A DNA stretch of 64,000 nt, taken from contig DAOSMC010000001.1 in NCBI GenBank assembly GCA_035369485.1, positions 5,984 to 69,983 on the forward strand. The letters run 5' to 3'. How positions within the stretch are numbered: position 1 is the stretch's first letter; each line of letters starts with the position of its first letter. The notes under the pieces were generated by a model. It was not told the DNA's origin. It made no database searches and worked only from the letters and a program-made list of their open reading frames with translations. Shown here piece by piece: positions 1-7,094 of the stretch. The position numbers and the translations under genes were made by a program. This stretch comes from JAQVHD01 sp035369485. GTDB lineage: Bacteria; Patescibacteriota; Minisyncoccia; UBA6257; JAAZHW01.

Positions 1-1
1 T

Positions 2-454
2 TTAGACATGAAGGTGCAGCCAGCGATTTTGGCGCCAGCTTTAAATTTAGCCATTGCTCAACGATTGGTGAGAAAACTTTGTGTTCATTGTCGGGAAAAG
101 GTAGAGGCTACAGCAGAGCAAGCTGAAAAAATTCGTAAAGTAATAGAACGGCTTCCGGATCGAGTTAAGAAACCAACACTCGGCAAACAAATTACTTTTT
201 ACAAATCGAAAGGTTGCGAACTTTGTAATGGTACGGGCTATAAAGGACGAATAGCGATTGCGGAATTATTAGTGGTTGATAGAGAAATCCAGGATTTAAT
301 TAATCAAGGCGATCGTATGCCGACGGCGAATGAAATTAAGGATTTGGCAATTAAAAAGGGGATGACTACGATGGAAGATGATGCTATTTTGAAGATTTTA
401 GATGGAATTACCAGCTTATCTGAGGCAGAAAATGTGTTGGGAAAGTTGTTATAA
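2..454 (+). CDS. PilB/GspE-type pilus assembly ATPase, C-terminal part (5' end outside window)
   Basis: The frame is open from base 2, so only the last ~150 residues are visible. They match the C-terminal end of the GspE/PilB hexameric ATPases that power type IV pilus extension: the segment ending QRLVRKLC, a four-cysteine zinc site (CVHC, then CELC about 50 residues later), the GYKGRIAIAELL stretch and the terminal 'ttmeddAi' helix region. A second, complete PilB lies at 25594-27354 and the two share the same tail architecture, so this genome has two PilB paralogues. The Walker motifs are upstream of the window and cannot be checked. A strong hairpin follows 26 bases after the stop codon. 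Confidence 0.9.
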   Translation, partial: LDMKVQPAILAPALNLAIAQRLVRKLCVHCREKVEATAEQAEKIRKVIERLPDRVKKPTLGKQITFYKSKGCELCNGTGYKGRIAIAELLVVDREIQDLINQGDRMPTANEIKDLAIKKGMTTMEDDAILKILDGITSLSEAENVLGKLL

Positions 455-480
455 AATTCAAATTGTGTAATGTATAATTG

Positions 481-525
481 AAAAAGCGGCGGAAATTTTC
501 TTTAAGAAAATTTCCGCCGCTTTTT
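481..525. repeat. Hairpin repeat copy 1, probably also a terminator
   Basis: A 22-bp perfect inverted repeat (481-502 with 504-525). The outer arms are GC-rich (GCGGCGG) and the inner core is AAATTTTC/GAAAATTT around a TTT(A) centre. A-run and T-run flanks make it look like a Rho-independent terminator read from either strand, and it sits right after the pilB stop. It is the first of six copies in the window with the same inner core and different outer arms. Confidence 0.85.
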
Positions 526-540
526 CATCCGTCATCAAAA

Positions 541-568
541 TTATTTCATGAATTAATTCATGAAATAA
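541..568. repeat. 28-bp perfect palindrome
   Basis: The 14-base half TTATTTCATGAATT is followed at once by its exact reverse complement, with no spacer. It lies 15 bases after hairpin repeat 1 in a gene-free region. It could be a dimeric protein-binding site or a cruciform. No function can be assigned. Confidence 0.6.
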
Positions 569-810
569 TAAACAATGAAAATGCTAATTTAGTATCAATT
601 CTTTTATTTTTTAAAAAAATTAAAATAGTGCATTGGTTTTGAAATTCAAGTTTTATTTTTGTCATTCGGAATGAAAGAAGTAGTTTTTAAAATTTGAAGT
701 GATATAATATTTTTACTTGCGTTTAAAAAAAGCAGATTTATCTTGTTGTCAAAAAAATGAAGTTCAAATAATCGTGTCAGCTGTTTCTGTGTTTTTTAAG
801 TTTTGTTTTA
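569..810. other. Gene-free AT-rich stretch
   Basis: No open frame, tRNA or convincing promoter was seen. A short segment at 661-680 (GTCATTCGGAATGAAAGAAG) resembles the start of the dispersed repeat at 10261, possibly a decayed copy. Confidence 0.4.
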
Positions 811-1040
811 ATAAAAAACAGCCCCTTCAACCCGGAGGCAATTTAATCTCGCAAAAAAGATGCGAGCTCAAGAATTTTTTAAGGCCTACCCGCTGACAGG
901 CGAGTATGATAACCCAGTCGGAACCAGGTTACCCTTAAATAAATTCCCTATAGGCTTTAATTGGGTTGAAATAACGCCAATTGCCCCCAGGTTGAAAAGG
1001 CTGTTTCGGGTAACTATTTTTAAGAGAACAATAATCCTAT
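811..1040 (-). ncRNA. Probable structured non-coding RNA, about 230 nt, family not recognised
   Basis: Read on the minus strand, a consensus promoter (1047-1075) leads into about 230 nt closed by a long terminal stem. Bases 1004-979 pair with 843-818 over 26 bp (22 Watson-Crick, 4 G-U). Inside are three clean hairpins: 933-924/917-908 (10 bp, loop UUCCGA), 905-900/893-888 (6 bp) and 866-861/853-848 (6 bp). The 3' arm runs directly into a U-run (818-813), as a terminator would. No protein is encoded: the only open frame here is a 60-codon plus-strand one that merely crosses the stems. I looked for and did not find the hallmark motifs of RNase P RNA, tmRNA, SRP RNA, T-box or common riboswitches. 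A divergent 6S-type RNA cannot be ruled out, although the branched interior is unlike the usual rod shape. Confidence 0.65.
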
Positions 1041-1046
1041 AATGAT

Positions 1047-1075
1047 ATTATAGCACACCTAAAGATAAAAGTCAA
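1047..1075 (-). promoter_or_regulatory. Sigma-70-type promoter of the structured RNA
   Basis: On the minus strand, TTGACT (1075-1070), a 17-base spacer and TATAAT (1052-1047). This is one of the best promoters in the window. It points away from ruvB into the structured RNA, with the expected transcription start near 1040. Confidence 0.8.
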
Positions 1076-1295
1076 TAGTTTGACGGATATCGTAAAAATG
1101 GTTAAATAACTAAAAATTAAAGAAGTAAAATGTATTATAGTGTTTAGTTATTTTAATGTCAAGAGGGGAGTTGGGGATAAGTTTAGCCCCCCAAAATTAT
1201 AAATTTTAGATTCTTCAATAAGGTAAATTACTGCTTTAATATTTTCCAAGCGTTATATTTATTATTAGAGTTGAAGATCAACTAATTTTTACACT

Positions 1296-1324
1296 TTGAC
1301 TTTTAAGATTTTGATTAATATAAT
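1296..1324 (+). promoter_or_regulatory. Promoter of ruvB
   Basis: TTGACT (1296-1301), a 17-base spacer and TATAAT (1319-1324). Only 12 bases separate the -10 box from the ruvB ATG, so the transcript should carry a leader of about six bases with no room for a ribosome binding site. Confidence 0.8.
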
Positions 1325-1336
1325 AAAAGTATTACC

Positions 1337-2350
1337 ATGTCTAAGAATATTTTCAAATCGGATCCACTACTTGATAATGCCCTGCGACCAAAACGATGGG
1401 AAGATTTTATCGGTCAAGAAAAAGTGAAAAAAAATTTAAGAATTATGTTGGGAGCGGCGCAAAAAAGAGAAGAGGTAGTAGACCACCTGCTTTTTTATGG
1501 CGGAGCAGGGTTGGGAAAAACAACACTAGCTTATTTAATTGCAGAAGAGATTCATGCCAATTTGAAAATTACATCTGGTCCAGCAATTGAAAAAGCAGCA
1601 GATCTAGCATCACTTCTCGCTAATTTAGAAGAAGGAGATATATTATTTATTGATGAAATCCATCGTTTAAATAAAATGATTGAAGAAATTTTATATTCTG
1701 CTATGGAATCGCGGGTTTTGAATTTAGTTTTAGGCAAACGTTCTTCTACTCGCGCTGTTCAATTAGATTTGCCGCCTTTTACTTTAATTGGTGCCACAAC
1801 AAGAATTGGCTTACTCTCCAGCCCCTTACGTTCTCGTTTTGGAGCTATTTTCAAATTGGATTTTTATGATTTAGAAGATATAAAAAAGATTTTGCAAAAC
1901 AATGCTAGGTTGCTGGGTGTTAATATTTCGGAAGAGGCAATGGAAATTTTAGCTCGAGCCAGTCGAGCCACTCCGCGAGTTGCCAATCGTTTGCTCAAAC
2001 GAAGTCGCGATTTGGCGACAATCGAAGGTAAGAGCGAGATTGATGCTGCAATTAGCCGCAAAATTTTAGAGTTATTTGATATTGATGAGTGGGGATTAGA
2101 AGCAACAGATCGAAAGATTTTAGAGGTAATTGTTGATCGATTTAATGGAGGGCCAGTGGGCATTAAAGCTTTAGCTGCCGCGACCAATGAAGAAGAAGAT
2201 ACGATTGAAGAAATTTATGAACCATATTTAATGCGATTGGGTCTTTTAGAGCGTACAACACGTGGCCGAATGGTGAGCGATGCCGGATATAAACATTTAA
2301 ATCTTTATCATTTAGCACAGAAAGGCGAACAAAAGAAATTGATAGATTGA
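1337..2350 (+). CDS. ruvB: Holliday junction branch-migration helicase RuvB
   Basis: Motor subunit of the RuvAB complex, a hexameric AAA+ ATPase that drives branch migration of Holliday junctions. The 337 residues are full length for the family. The opening RPKRWEDFIGQ is diagnostic. Walker A is GGAGLGKTT at residues 55-63 (most relatives have GPPGLGKTT), Walker B is ILFIDEIH around 102-109, and a C-terminal winged-helix domain (about 265-320) contains the typical GGPVGIKAL segment. It is transcribed alone from a strong promoter with almost no leader; ruvA and ruvC are not in the window, but a ruvX-like gene is at 55436. The stop is TGA. Confidence 0.97.
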   Translation: MSKNIFKSDPLLDNALRPKRWEDFIGQEKVKKNLRIMLGAAQKREEVVDHLLFYGGAGLGKTTLAYLIAEEIHANLKITSGPAIEKAADLASLLANLEEGDILFIDEIHRLNKMIEEILYSAMESRVLNLVLGKRSSTRAVQLDLPPFTLIGATTRIGLLSSPLRSRFGAIFKLDFYDLEDIKKILQNNARLLGVNISEEAMEILARASRATPRVANRLLKRSRDLATIEGKSEIDAAISRKILELFDIDEWGLEATDRKILEVIVDRFNGGPVGIKALAAATNEEEDTIEEIYEPYLMRLGLLERTTRGRMVSDAGYKHLNLYHLAQKGEQKKLID

Positions 2351-2405
2351 TTATAATAAAATTCAAAAGTCCGCCGGGGACGAGTAAATTCTTTTAATTA
2401 AAGAT

Positions 2406-2443
2406 GGCGGCGGAAAATTTTCGAAGAAAATTTTCCGCCGGCC
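2406..2443. repeat. Hairpin repeat copy 2
   Basis: A 15-bp stem (2408-2422 with 2426-2440) around a GAA loop, with the family core CGGAAAATTTTC. It lies between ruvB and the lamin-tail gene. It is open in frame with the next gene, which falsely extends that frame by 26 codons. Confidence 0.85.
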
Positions 2444-2481
2444 GCAAATTCATTTCTCAAAACAACCAATCAAAGTTTTAT

Positions 2482-3819
2482 ATGTTTAAACATTATTTTT
2501 CTTTTCTTATAGTTGCCTTGAGCGTCTTGTTGTTTTTTCCTTTGGTTCAAGCACTGGCTGTGGGGCCGGTGATTATTAATGAAATAATGTATGATTTACA
2601 AGGAACAGACACAGATCATGAGTGGGTAGAAATTAAAAATATTTCAGATCAAGCAGTTGATTTGAAAGATTGGCGTTTTTATGACGGGAGCAATCATTTA
2701 TTAAATGAACCTCCTCAAAATGGCGGGCAGGGCAGTTTAATTATTGCGCCTGGTGGTTATGCTGTTTTAGCTGACAAAGCAGATGTTTTTTTAGCTGATC
2801 ATCCGGGTTTTGGTGGGATCGTGATTGATACGGTGATGAGTTTGAATAATACTGAGGAAACCGTGCAACTTATTGATCAAAGCGGCAATAGTATTGAAAA
2901 AATAAACTATCAGAAGGAAATGGGTGGCAACGGCAATGGTTATTCGTTGGAGCGTACGGGTGATTTTTCGATGCAATTTTGTGAATCTAATCAATTAGGA
3001 GGTTCGCCCGGCCAAGCTAATAATTTTGATTGCAATAAATCCTCTTTTATGCCGACTCCTTCGTTGACAGCGATGAATACGCCTACGCTAATGATGGCAA
3101 CTGTTTCTCCTAGCGCTTCCCCCGAAACGATTTTAGAAGATACGATTATTGAAAGTGAAGATAATTTGTTGCGAACGACGCCCATTGCTTCTTCGCCAGT
3201 GATAAAAGTAAGCATTATTATTAATGAATTTTTACCTAATCCAACCGGTTCTGATACAGACAATGAGTGGATTGAATTATATAATAACAGCGATGTTAAA
3301 GTAGCGCTTACAGATTGGTGGATTGAAGATGCGAGCGGGCAGAAATATACTTTTAAAGATGAAGAAATAATGAGTCAGGGTTATTTAACCCTTCCTTATT
3401 CCAAAACGAAAATTACTTTAAATAACAATGGTGAAACTTTGAGTTTATATTCACCTCGAGGAGAATTAGCTTTTAAAATTTCTTATTCGGGCAAAGCCAA
3501 CGAGGGTATGTCTTTTGCGCGAGCCGGCCAAAATGACTGGCGATGGACTTCAATTCTTACTCCTAATAAGCAGAATCAATTTTCAAGCGAATCATCGCAA
3601 AATACGGAATTAGCAATTCAACAGATGGATGAATCGGATGTTGCTGAAAATAATGCGCCTTCAACTGTTGATGCCGACTCTTCTTTAAAGCAGCAGACAG
3701 TAACGAGTTCGATATCAAACGCGTCAGATAAGATAATTATTGTTGCTATTGGATTGGGTTTAATATTAAGTGTAGTAGCAGCAATTTTTATTAAAAAGAT
3801 TTTACCGCCAGTTCATTGA
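2482..3819 (+). CDS. Secreted or membrane-anchored protein with two lamin-tail domains
   Basis: A 445-residue surface protein. An N-terminal hydrophobic segment (about residues 5-24, ending VQALA) looks like a signal peptide. Two lamin-tail-domain (LTD) repeats follow. Each opens with a conserved INE motif and a D-x-D-x-E-W-[IV]-E core: INEIMY..TDTDHEWVEI at about 31-55 and INEFLP..SDTDNEWIEL at about 250-275. A Ser/Thr/Pro-rich linker separates them, and a C-terminal membrane helix (about 420-437) is followed by a short basic tail. LTDs are immunoglobulin-like folds, common as extracellular modules in these bacteria; the ligand is unknown. I start at 2482 because the upstream in-frame codons are translated hairpin repeat and precede the signal peptide. 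Confidence 0.8.
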   Translation: MFKHYFSFLIVALSVLLFFPLVQALAVGPVIINEIMYDLQGTDTDHEWVEIKNISDQAVDLKDWRFYDGSNHLLNEPPQNGGQGSLIIAPGGYAVLADKADVFLADHPGFGGIVIDTVMSLNNTEETVQLIDQSGNSIEKINYQKEMGGNGNGYSLERTGDFSMQFCESNQLGGSPGQANNFDCNKSSFMPTPSLTAMNTPTLMMATVSPSASPETILEDTIIESEDNLLRTTPIASSPVIKVSIIINEFLPNPTGSDTDNEWIELYNNSDVKVALTDWWIEDASGQKYTFKDEEIMSQGYLTLPYSKTKITLNNNGETLSLYSPRGELAFKISYSGKANEGMSFARAGQNDWRWTSILTPNKQNQFSSESSQNTELAIQQMDESDVAENNAPSTVDADSSLKQQTVTSSISNASDKIIIVAIGLGLILSVVAAIFIKKILPPVH

Positions 3820-3826
3820 TGAAATT

Positions 3827-6379
3827 TTATTTTAAATCCGCTAGAGTTTCTCCTGTGTAATACTGAGCTTTTAACGGCACGGAAAGAAATTCATTTTGCT
3901 CCATTAAAGGAAGGAGATTGTTTATTGTCCATTCAACTTTGTTTTCTTTGACTTCAAAAATTAGCTCATCATGAATTTGCAAAATGAGACGGATATCGTC
4001 AATTGCATTTTCTTTTTGAAGAAAGTCATTAATTTTGATCATTGCTTTTTTAATGATGTCGGCGGCTAATCCTTGAATAGGGAAGTTGATAGCAGCGCGT
4101 TCGGCAAGGCTGCGGTATTTTTGATTGCCAGAGATCAAATCCCAAACCCAGCGAATGCGGCCGCTTAAAGTTTTAACGCAGCCAGTTTGTCGTGCTTCGG
4201 CCAAAGTTTTTTCTCTCCAGTCTTTAATATTGGCAAAATCATGATAATATTCTTCAATGAATTTTTTAGCTTGATCTTTTGGTATTTGAGCAGTTTCGCT
4301 AAATGCTTTAGCGCCCATCCCATAAAGAATGCCAAAATTTAATGTTTTGGCTTGGCGGCGCATTGCAGGCGTAACTTGATCAAGGGTGGTGTTATTTATT
4401 TCTGCCGCTGTTAGAGCATGGATATCTTGGTCATTAAGAAAAGCCTCTTTCATTTTGGGATCATCGGCCAAAGAAGCTGCAATACGTAATTCAATTTGAG
4501 AATAGTCAAAACCAACAAATTGGTAGCCTTTTTCAGCAACGAAACCTTGTCTAATTTTTTTTGCCAATTCTCCTTCTATCGGAATATTTTGAAGATTGGG
4601 ATTTTCTGAAGAGAGGCGACCAGTTGCTGTACCTGTTTGATTATAAGTGGTATGAATACGGCAATTTTCATCCATTAAAGATGGCAACGGTTCTAAATAA
4701 GTGCTTTTGAGTTTCATTAATTCGCGATATTGAAGAATTTTAGCGATAGCCGGATGGAGATCTTTAATTTTGATGAGTTCATTTTCACGAGTAGATAAAA
4801 GCCCAGTGGCAGTTTTAGAAAGATGTTTGTTGTTCAAATTAAGTTTTTGGAAAATTACTTGAGAAAGTTGTTTGGGGGAATTAATATTAAACTCCGAATT
4901 CGTTAGCTCAAAAATCTCTTTTTCTAATTTTTGTAATTCGTGATTTAATTCATCGGTTAAGCGATAAAAATGATCCGGATTAATTTTAATGCCGAAATGC
5001 TCCATTTGCGCCAAAACATTAACGAGGGGCATTTCAATTTGTTGGAAGACATTTGTTAAAGCAAGCTCTTTGATTTTATTTACCTGCGCTGTTTTGATTT
5101 TTTTCAGGATTGTTAAAATATTATCGTTGGGAAGAGGGGTTTTGAAAATGATTTGCCAAATTCTTTGAAGGGAGTAATCTTTTAATTCAGAATTGATGAG
5201 CCATTGAGCAATTTTAATATCATGGTTTAAGTTGAGATTGTAATCATCAATTTGTTTTACAATATTTTTTAAATCATAACCCACGAGAGAAAATTGTTTA
5301 ATTTTATTAAAGGAATTTTGATCTTTAGGTAAAGAAAAAAATTGATCGGCTACTAATAATTCTACATTCTTATTGAGATTAATAATGGCTTCGGCTTGAG
5401 TTGGCAGAGGATTTAATTTTTGTTCTGTTTGCCATTGAATAGAGGCTTGAGAGAAAGCGTTCTCTGGCGTATTGGTTTGGGACTCTTCGGGCATTAATTG
5501 ATTTACAAGACTTTCAAATCGCCATTTTTTAAAAAGAGGAATGAGTGATTCTTTGTTAATGCCATTAAATTTTAAATCAGAAAGTTTTACTTCTAAAGGA
5601 GCATTGCAATTTAGAGTTGTTAAGTATTTACTAAAAAATGCTTGCTCTTTTTGATCTAAGAGCGCAGCTAAAGTTTTTGGTTTAATTAAGCGCGCTTCAG
5701 AAGTTTTCTGAAAATTTTCATTTTCAATTTTTTGGTAAAGGTTTTCTAAGGTTTCAAAATGTTTAATTAATTCAATAGCTGTTTTTTCTCCAATTCCTTT
5801 GACGCCCAAAATATTATCAGAAGGATCGCCTTTTAACGCCTTAAAATCAATTAACTGTTTAGGACTAAGGCCATAGCGTTCCTGTACTTCCTTTTCATTA
5901 TAAATAACGGTGTCTTGAATTCCTTTTTTCATTGTGTAAACCACTACTTTATCATCGTCTACTAATTGAAGAGTGTCCAGATCACCAGTGAGAATAATAA
6001 TTTTTAAATCTTTTTCGTTAGAGAATTTTTTGACAAGCGTGCCGATGAGATCATCGGCCTCATAACCGGGAATTTCGAAATATTTAATAGGAACGGCACT
6101 AAAAAACTCTCTTACTTTATCAAACTGAGGAATAAGATTTTCATCAGTTTTTGGGCGAGTGGCTTTATATTCTTTATATTCTTTATGCCTAAAAGTAGGT
6201 TCGGCCAAATCGAAGCATGCCGCGAGATAATCAGGTTTAAATTCGCGGATAATTTTTAAAATAATGCGAATAGTGCCATACACTGCGCCAATAGGTTCAC
6301 CTTTAGGAGTGGTTAAATTTGGCAAAGCATGAAAGCAGCGATGGATTAACGCATGAGAATCAATAAGGATAAGAGTCAT
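3827..6379 (-). CDS. polA: DNA polymerase I
   Basis: 850 residues with three regions. The N-terminal 5'-3' flap exonuclease (about 1-285) has the IDSHALIHR opening, GYEADDLIG, ILTGDLDTLQLV and the GVKGIGEKTA helix-hairpin-helix. A shortened central segment follows, then a C-terminal family A polymerase. The polymerase motifs are intact: A, GFDYSQIELR; B, RRQAKTLNFGILYG; C, QIHDELIFEV. The central domain lacks the DxE exo I motif of proofreading enzymes, so 3'-5' exonuclease activity is probably lost, as in Taq polymerase. I prefer ATG 6379 over an upstream TTG at 6397, since family members begin close to the LILIDSHAL strand. The gene lies 39 bases after tsaE and converges on the lamin-tail gene with an 7-base gap. 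Confidence 0.95.
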   Translation of the reverse strand: MTLILIDSHALIHRCFHALPNLTTPKGEPIGAVYGTIRIILKIIREFKPDYLAACFDLAEPTFRHKEYKEYKATRPKTDENLIPQFDKVREFFSAVPIKYFEIPGYEADDLIGTLVKKFSNEKDLKIIILTGDLDTLQLVDDDKVVVYTMKKGIQDTVIYNEKEVQERYGLSPKQLIDFKALKGDPSDNILGVKGIGEKTAIELIKHFETLENLYQKIENENFQKTSEARLIKPKTLAALLDQKEQAFFSKYLTTLNCNAPLEVKLSDLKFNGINKESLIPLFKKWRFESLVNQLMPEESQTNTPENAFSQASIQWQTEQKLNPLPTQAEAIINLNKNVELLVADQFFSLPKDQNSFNKIKQFSLVGYDLKNIVKQIDDYNLNLNHDIKIAQWLINSELKDYSLQRIWQIIFKTPLPNDNILTILKKIKTAQVNKIKELALTNVFQQIEMPLVNVLAQMEHFGIKINPDHFYRLTDELNHELQKLEKEIFELTNSEFNINSPKQLSQVIFQKLNLNNKHLSKTATGLLSTRENELIKIKDLHPAIAKILQYRELMKLKSTYLEPLPSLMDENCRIHTTYNQTGTATGRLSSENPNLQNIPIEGELAKKIRQGFVAEKGYQFVGFDYSQIELRIAASLADDPKMKEAFLNDQDIHALTAAEINNTTLDQVTPAMRRQAKTLNFGILYGMGAKAFSETAQIPKDQAKKFIEEYYHDFANIKDWREKTLAEARQTGCVKTLSGRIRWVWDLISGNQKYRSLAERAAINFPIQGLAADIIKKAMIKINDFLQKENAIDDIRLILQIHDELIFEVKENKVEWTINNLLPLMEQNEFLSVPLKAQYYTGETLADLK

Positions 6380-6418
6380 AAGAAAATTAAAATTCAAAAG
6401 ATGGAGTCAAAAATAAAA

Positions 6419-6925
6419 TTATTTAAGTTTTTTAGTTTTGGGTTGGGATTTTATTTTTGAATTTTCAACTTTTGAATTAATTGTTATTTCTCTCTTATTT
6501 TTATCAACGACTTTGAAATTGATCCACAGAGTATTTTTTGGAAGTAGCTTTTTAATACGTTCTGGCCACTCAATAAAAACGAGATTTTTTGGATCCTGAA
6601 TAATTTTTTTAAAATCAAGAGTAAGAATTTCCTCCGCTTTTTCCAGACGATAACAATCAATATGGTAAAAATTTTTAAAATGGGGATTTTTTCGTAATGA
6701 AAAAGATTTAATGATTAAAAATGTGGGGCTTAAAATTCTGCCTTTGATTTTTAGAGATTTGCCTACGCCTTGAATAAAGGTGGTTTTGCCAGCGCCCAAA
6801 TTACCCTGTAGAGCAAAAATATGAGGTGGTGAAGATTTTTGGTCCAGTAGTGTTTTTACAAGAATTTGAGCAATTTTTTGAGTTTGGACTGGTGAATGAG
6901 AAAGAATTTTTAGGGAAGATTGCAT
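6419..6925 (-). CDS. tsaE: tRNA threonylcarbamoyladenosine biosynthesis ATPase TsaE
   Basis: 168 residues. TsaE (YjeE) is the ATPase that supports TsaB/TsaD in making the t6A37 modification of ANN-decoding tRNAs. The P-loop is GNLGAGKTT at residues 41-49. The family signatures YHIDCYRLE and FIEWPERI follow, and the C-terminus is basic. I start at ATG 6925; the longer frame up to 7030 is a translation of the hairpin repeat. A TATAAT-like -10 box (6938-6933 on this strand) stands seven bases before the ATG, implying a leaderless message. It is probably co-transcribed with polA. The partners tsaB, tsaC and tsaD are not in the window. Confidence 0.92.
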   Translation of the reverse strand: MQSSLKILSHSPVQTQKIAQILVKTLLDQKSSPPHIFALQGNLGAGKTTFIQGVGKSLKIKGRILSPTFLIIKSFSLRKNPHFKNFYHIDCYRLEKAEEILTLDFKKIIQDPKNLVFIEWPERIKKLLPKNTLWINFKVVDKNKREITINSKVENSKIKSQPKTKKLK

Positions 6926-6932
6926 TAAAGAA

Positions 6933-6938
6933 ATTATA
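6933..6938 (-). promoter_or_regulatory. -10 box of tsaE
   Basis: TATAAT on the minus strand, seven bases before the tsaE ATG. The -35 region is weak (TTGTTT at a 15-base spacing). The position suggests transcription begins at or next to the start codon. Confidence 0.45.
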
Positions 6939-6969
6939 CAATAAAAAGTTAAAAAACAAAATGACGAAA

Positions 6970-7022
6970 GGCGAAAGGGGCGGCGGAAAATTTCTTTGAA
7001 ATTTTCCGCCGCCCCTTTCGCC
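6970..7022. repeat. Hairpin repeat copy 3, longest stem
   Basis: A perfect 25-bp stem (6970-6994 with 6998-7022) around a TTT loop. It lies in the space between the divergent tsaE and murA genes, outside both predicted promoters. Like copies 1, 2, 5 and 6 it carries the inner core AAATTTC/GAAATTT; the outer arms here are GGCGAAAGGGGCGGCGG. A CCTGTCGCAAAT-like flank follows, similar to that after copy 6. Confidence 0.9.
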
Positions 7023-7058
7023 TGTCGCAAATCGTTTTCAAATACCTATTTTTTTAAT

Positions 7059-7087
7059 TTGCTTTTTTCTTTATTTTGTCTTAAATT
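7059..7087 (+). promoter_or_regulatory. Possible promoter of murA
   Basis: TTGCTT, a 17-base spacer and TAAATT, ending seven bases before the murA ATG at 7095. The -10 is imperfect, but the spacing matches the leaderless pattern of other genes in the window. Confidence 0.4.
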
Positions 7088-7094
7088 AGAATTG

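Noticed and set aside
860..1042. 60-codon plus-strand frame
   Set aside because: It runs against a strong promoter and through the stems of the structured RNA; composition is not protein-like and no start signal is present.
6380..6397. TTG start for polA at 6397, and similar TTG starts for proS, mreD, lysS, pilD, aldolase and dehydrogenase
   Set aside because: In each case an ATG downstream fits the family start better and the extension mostly overlaps the previous gene.
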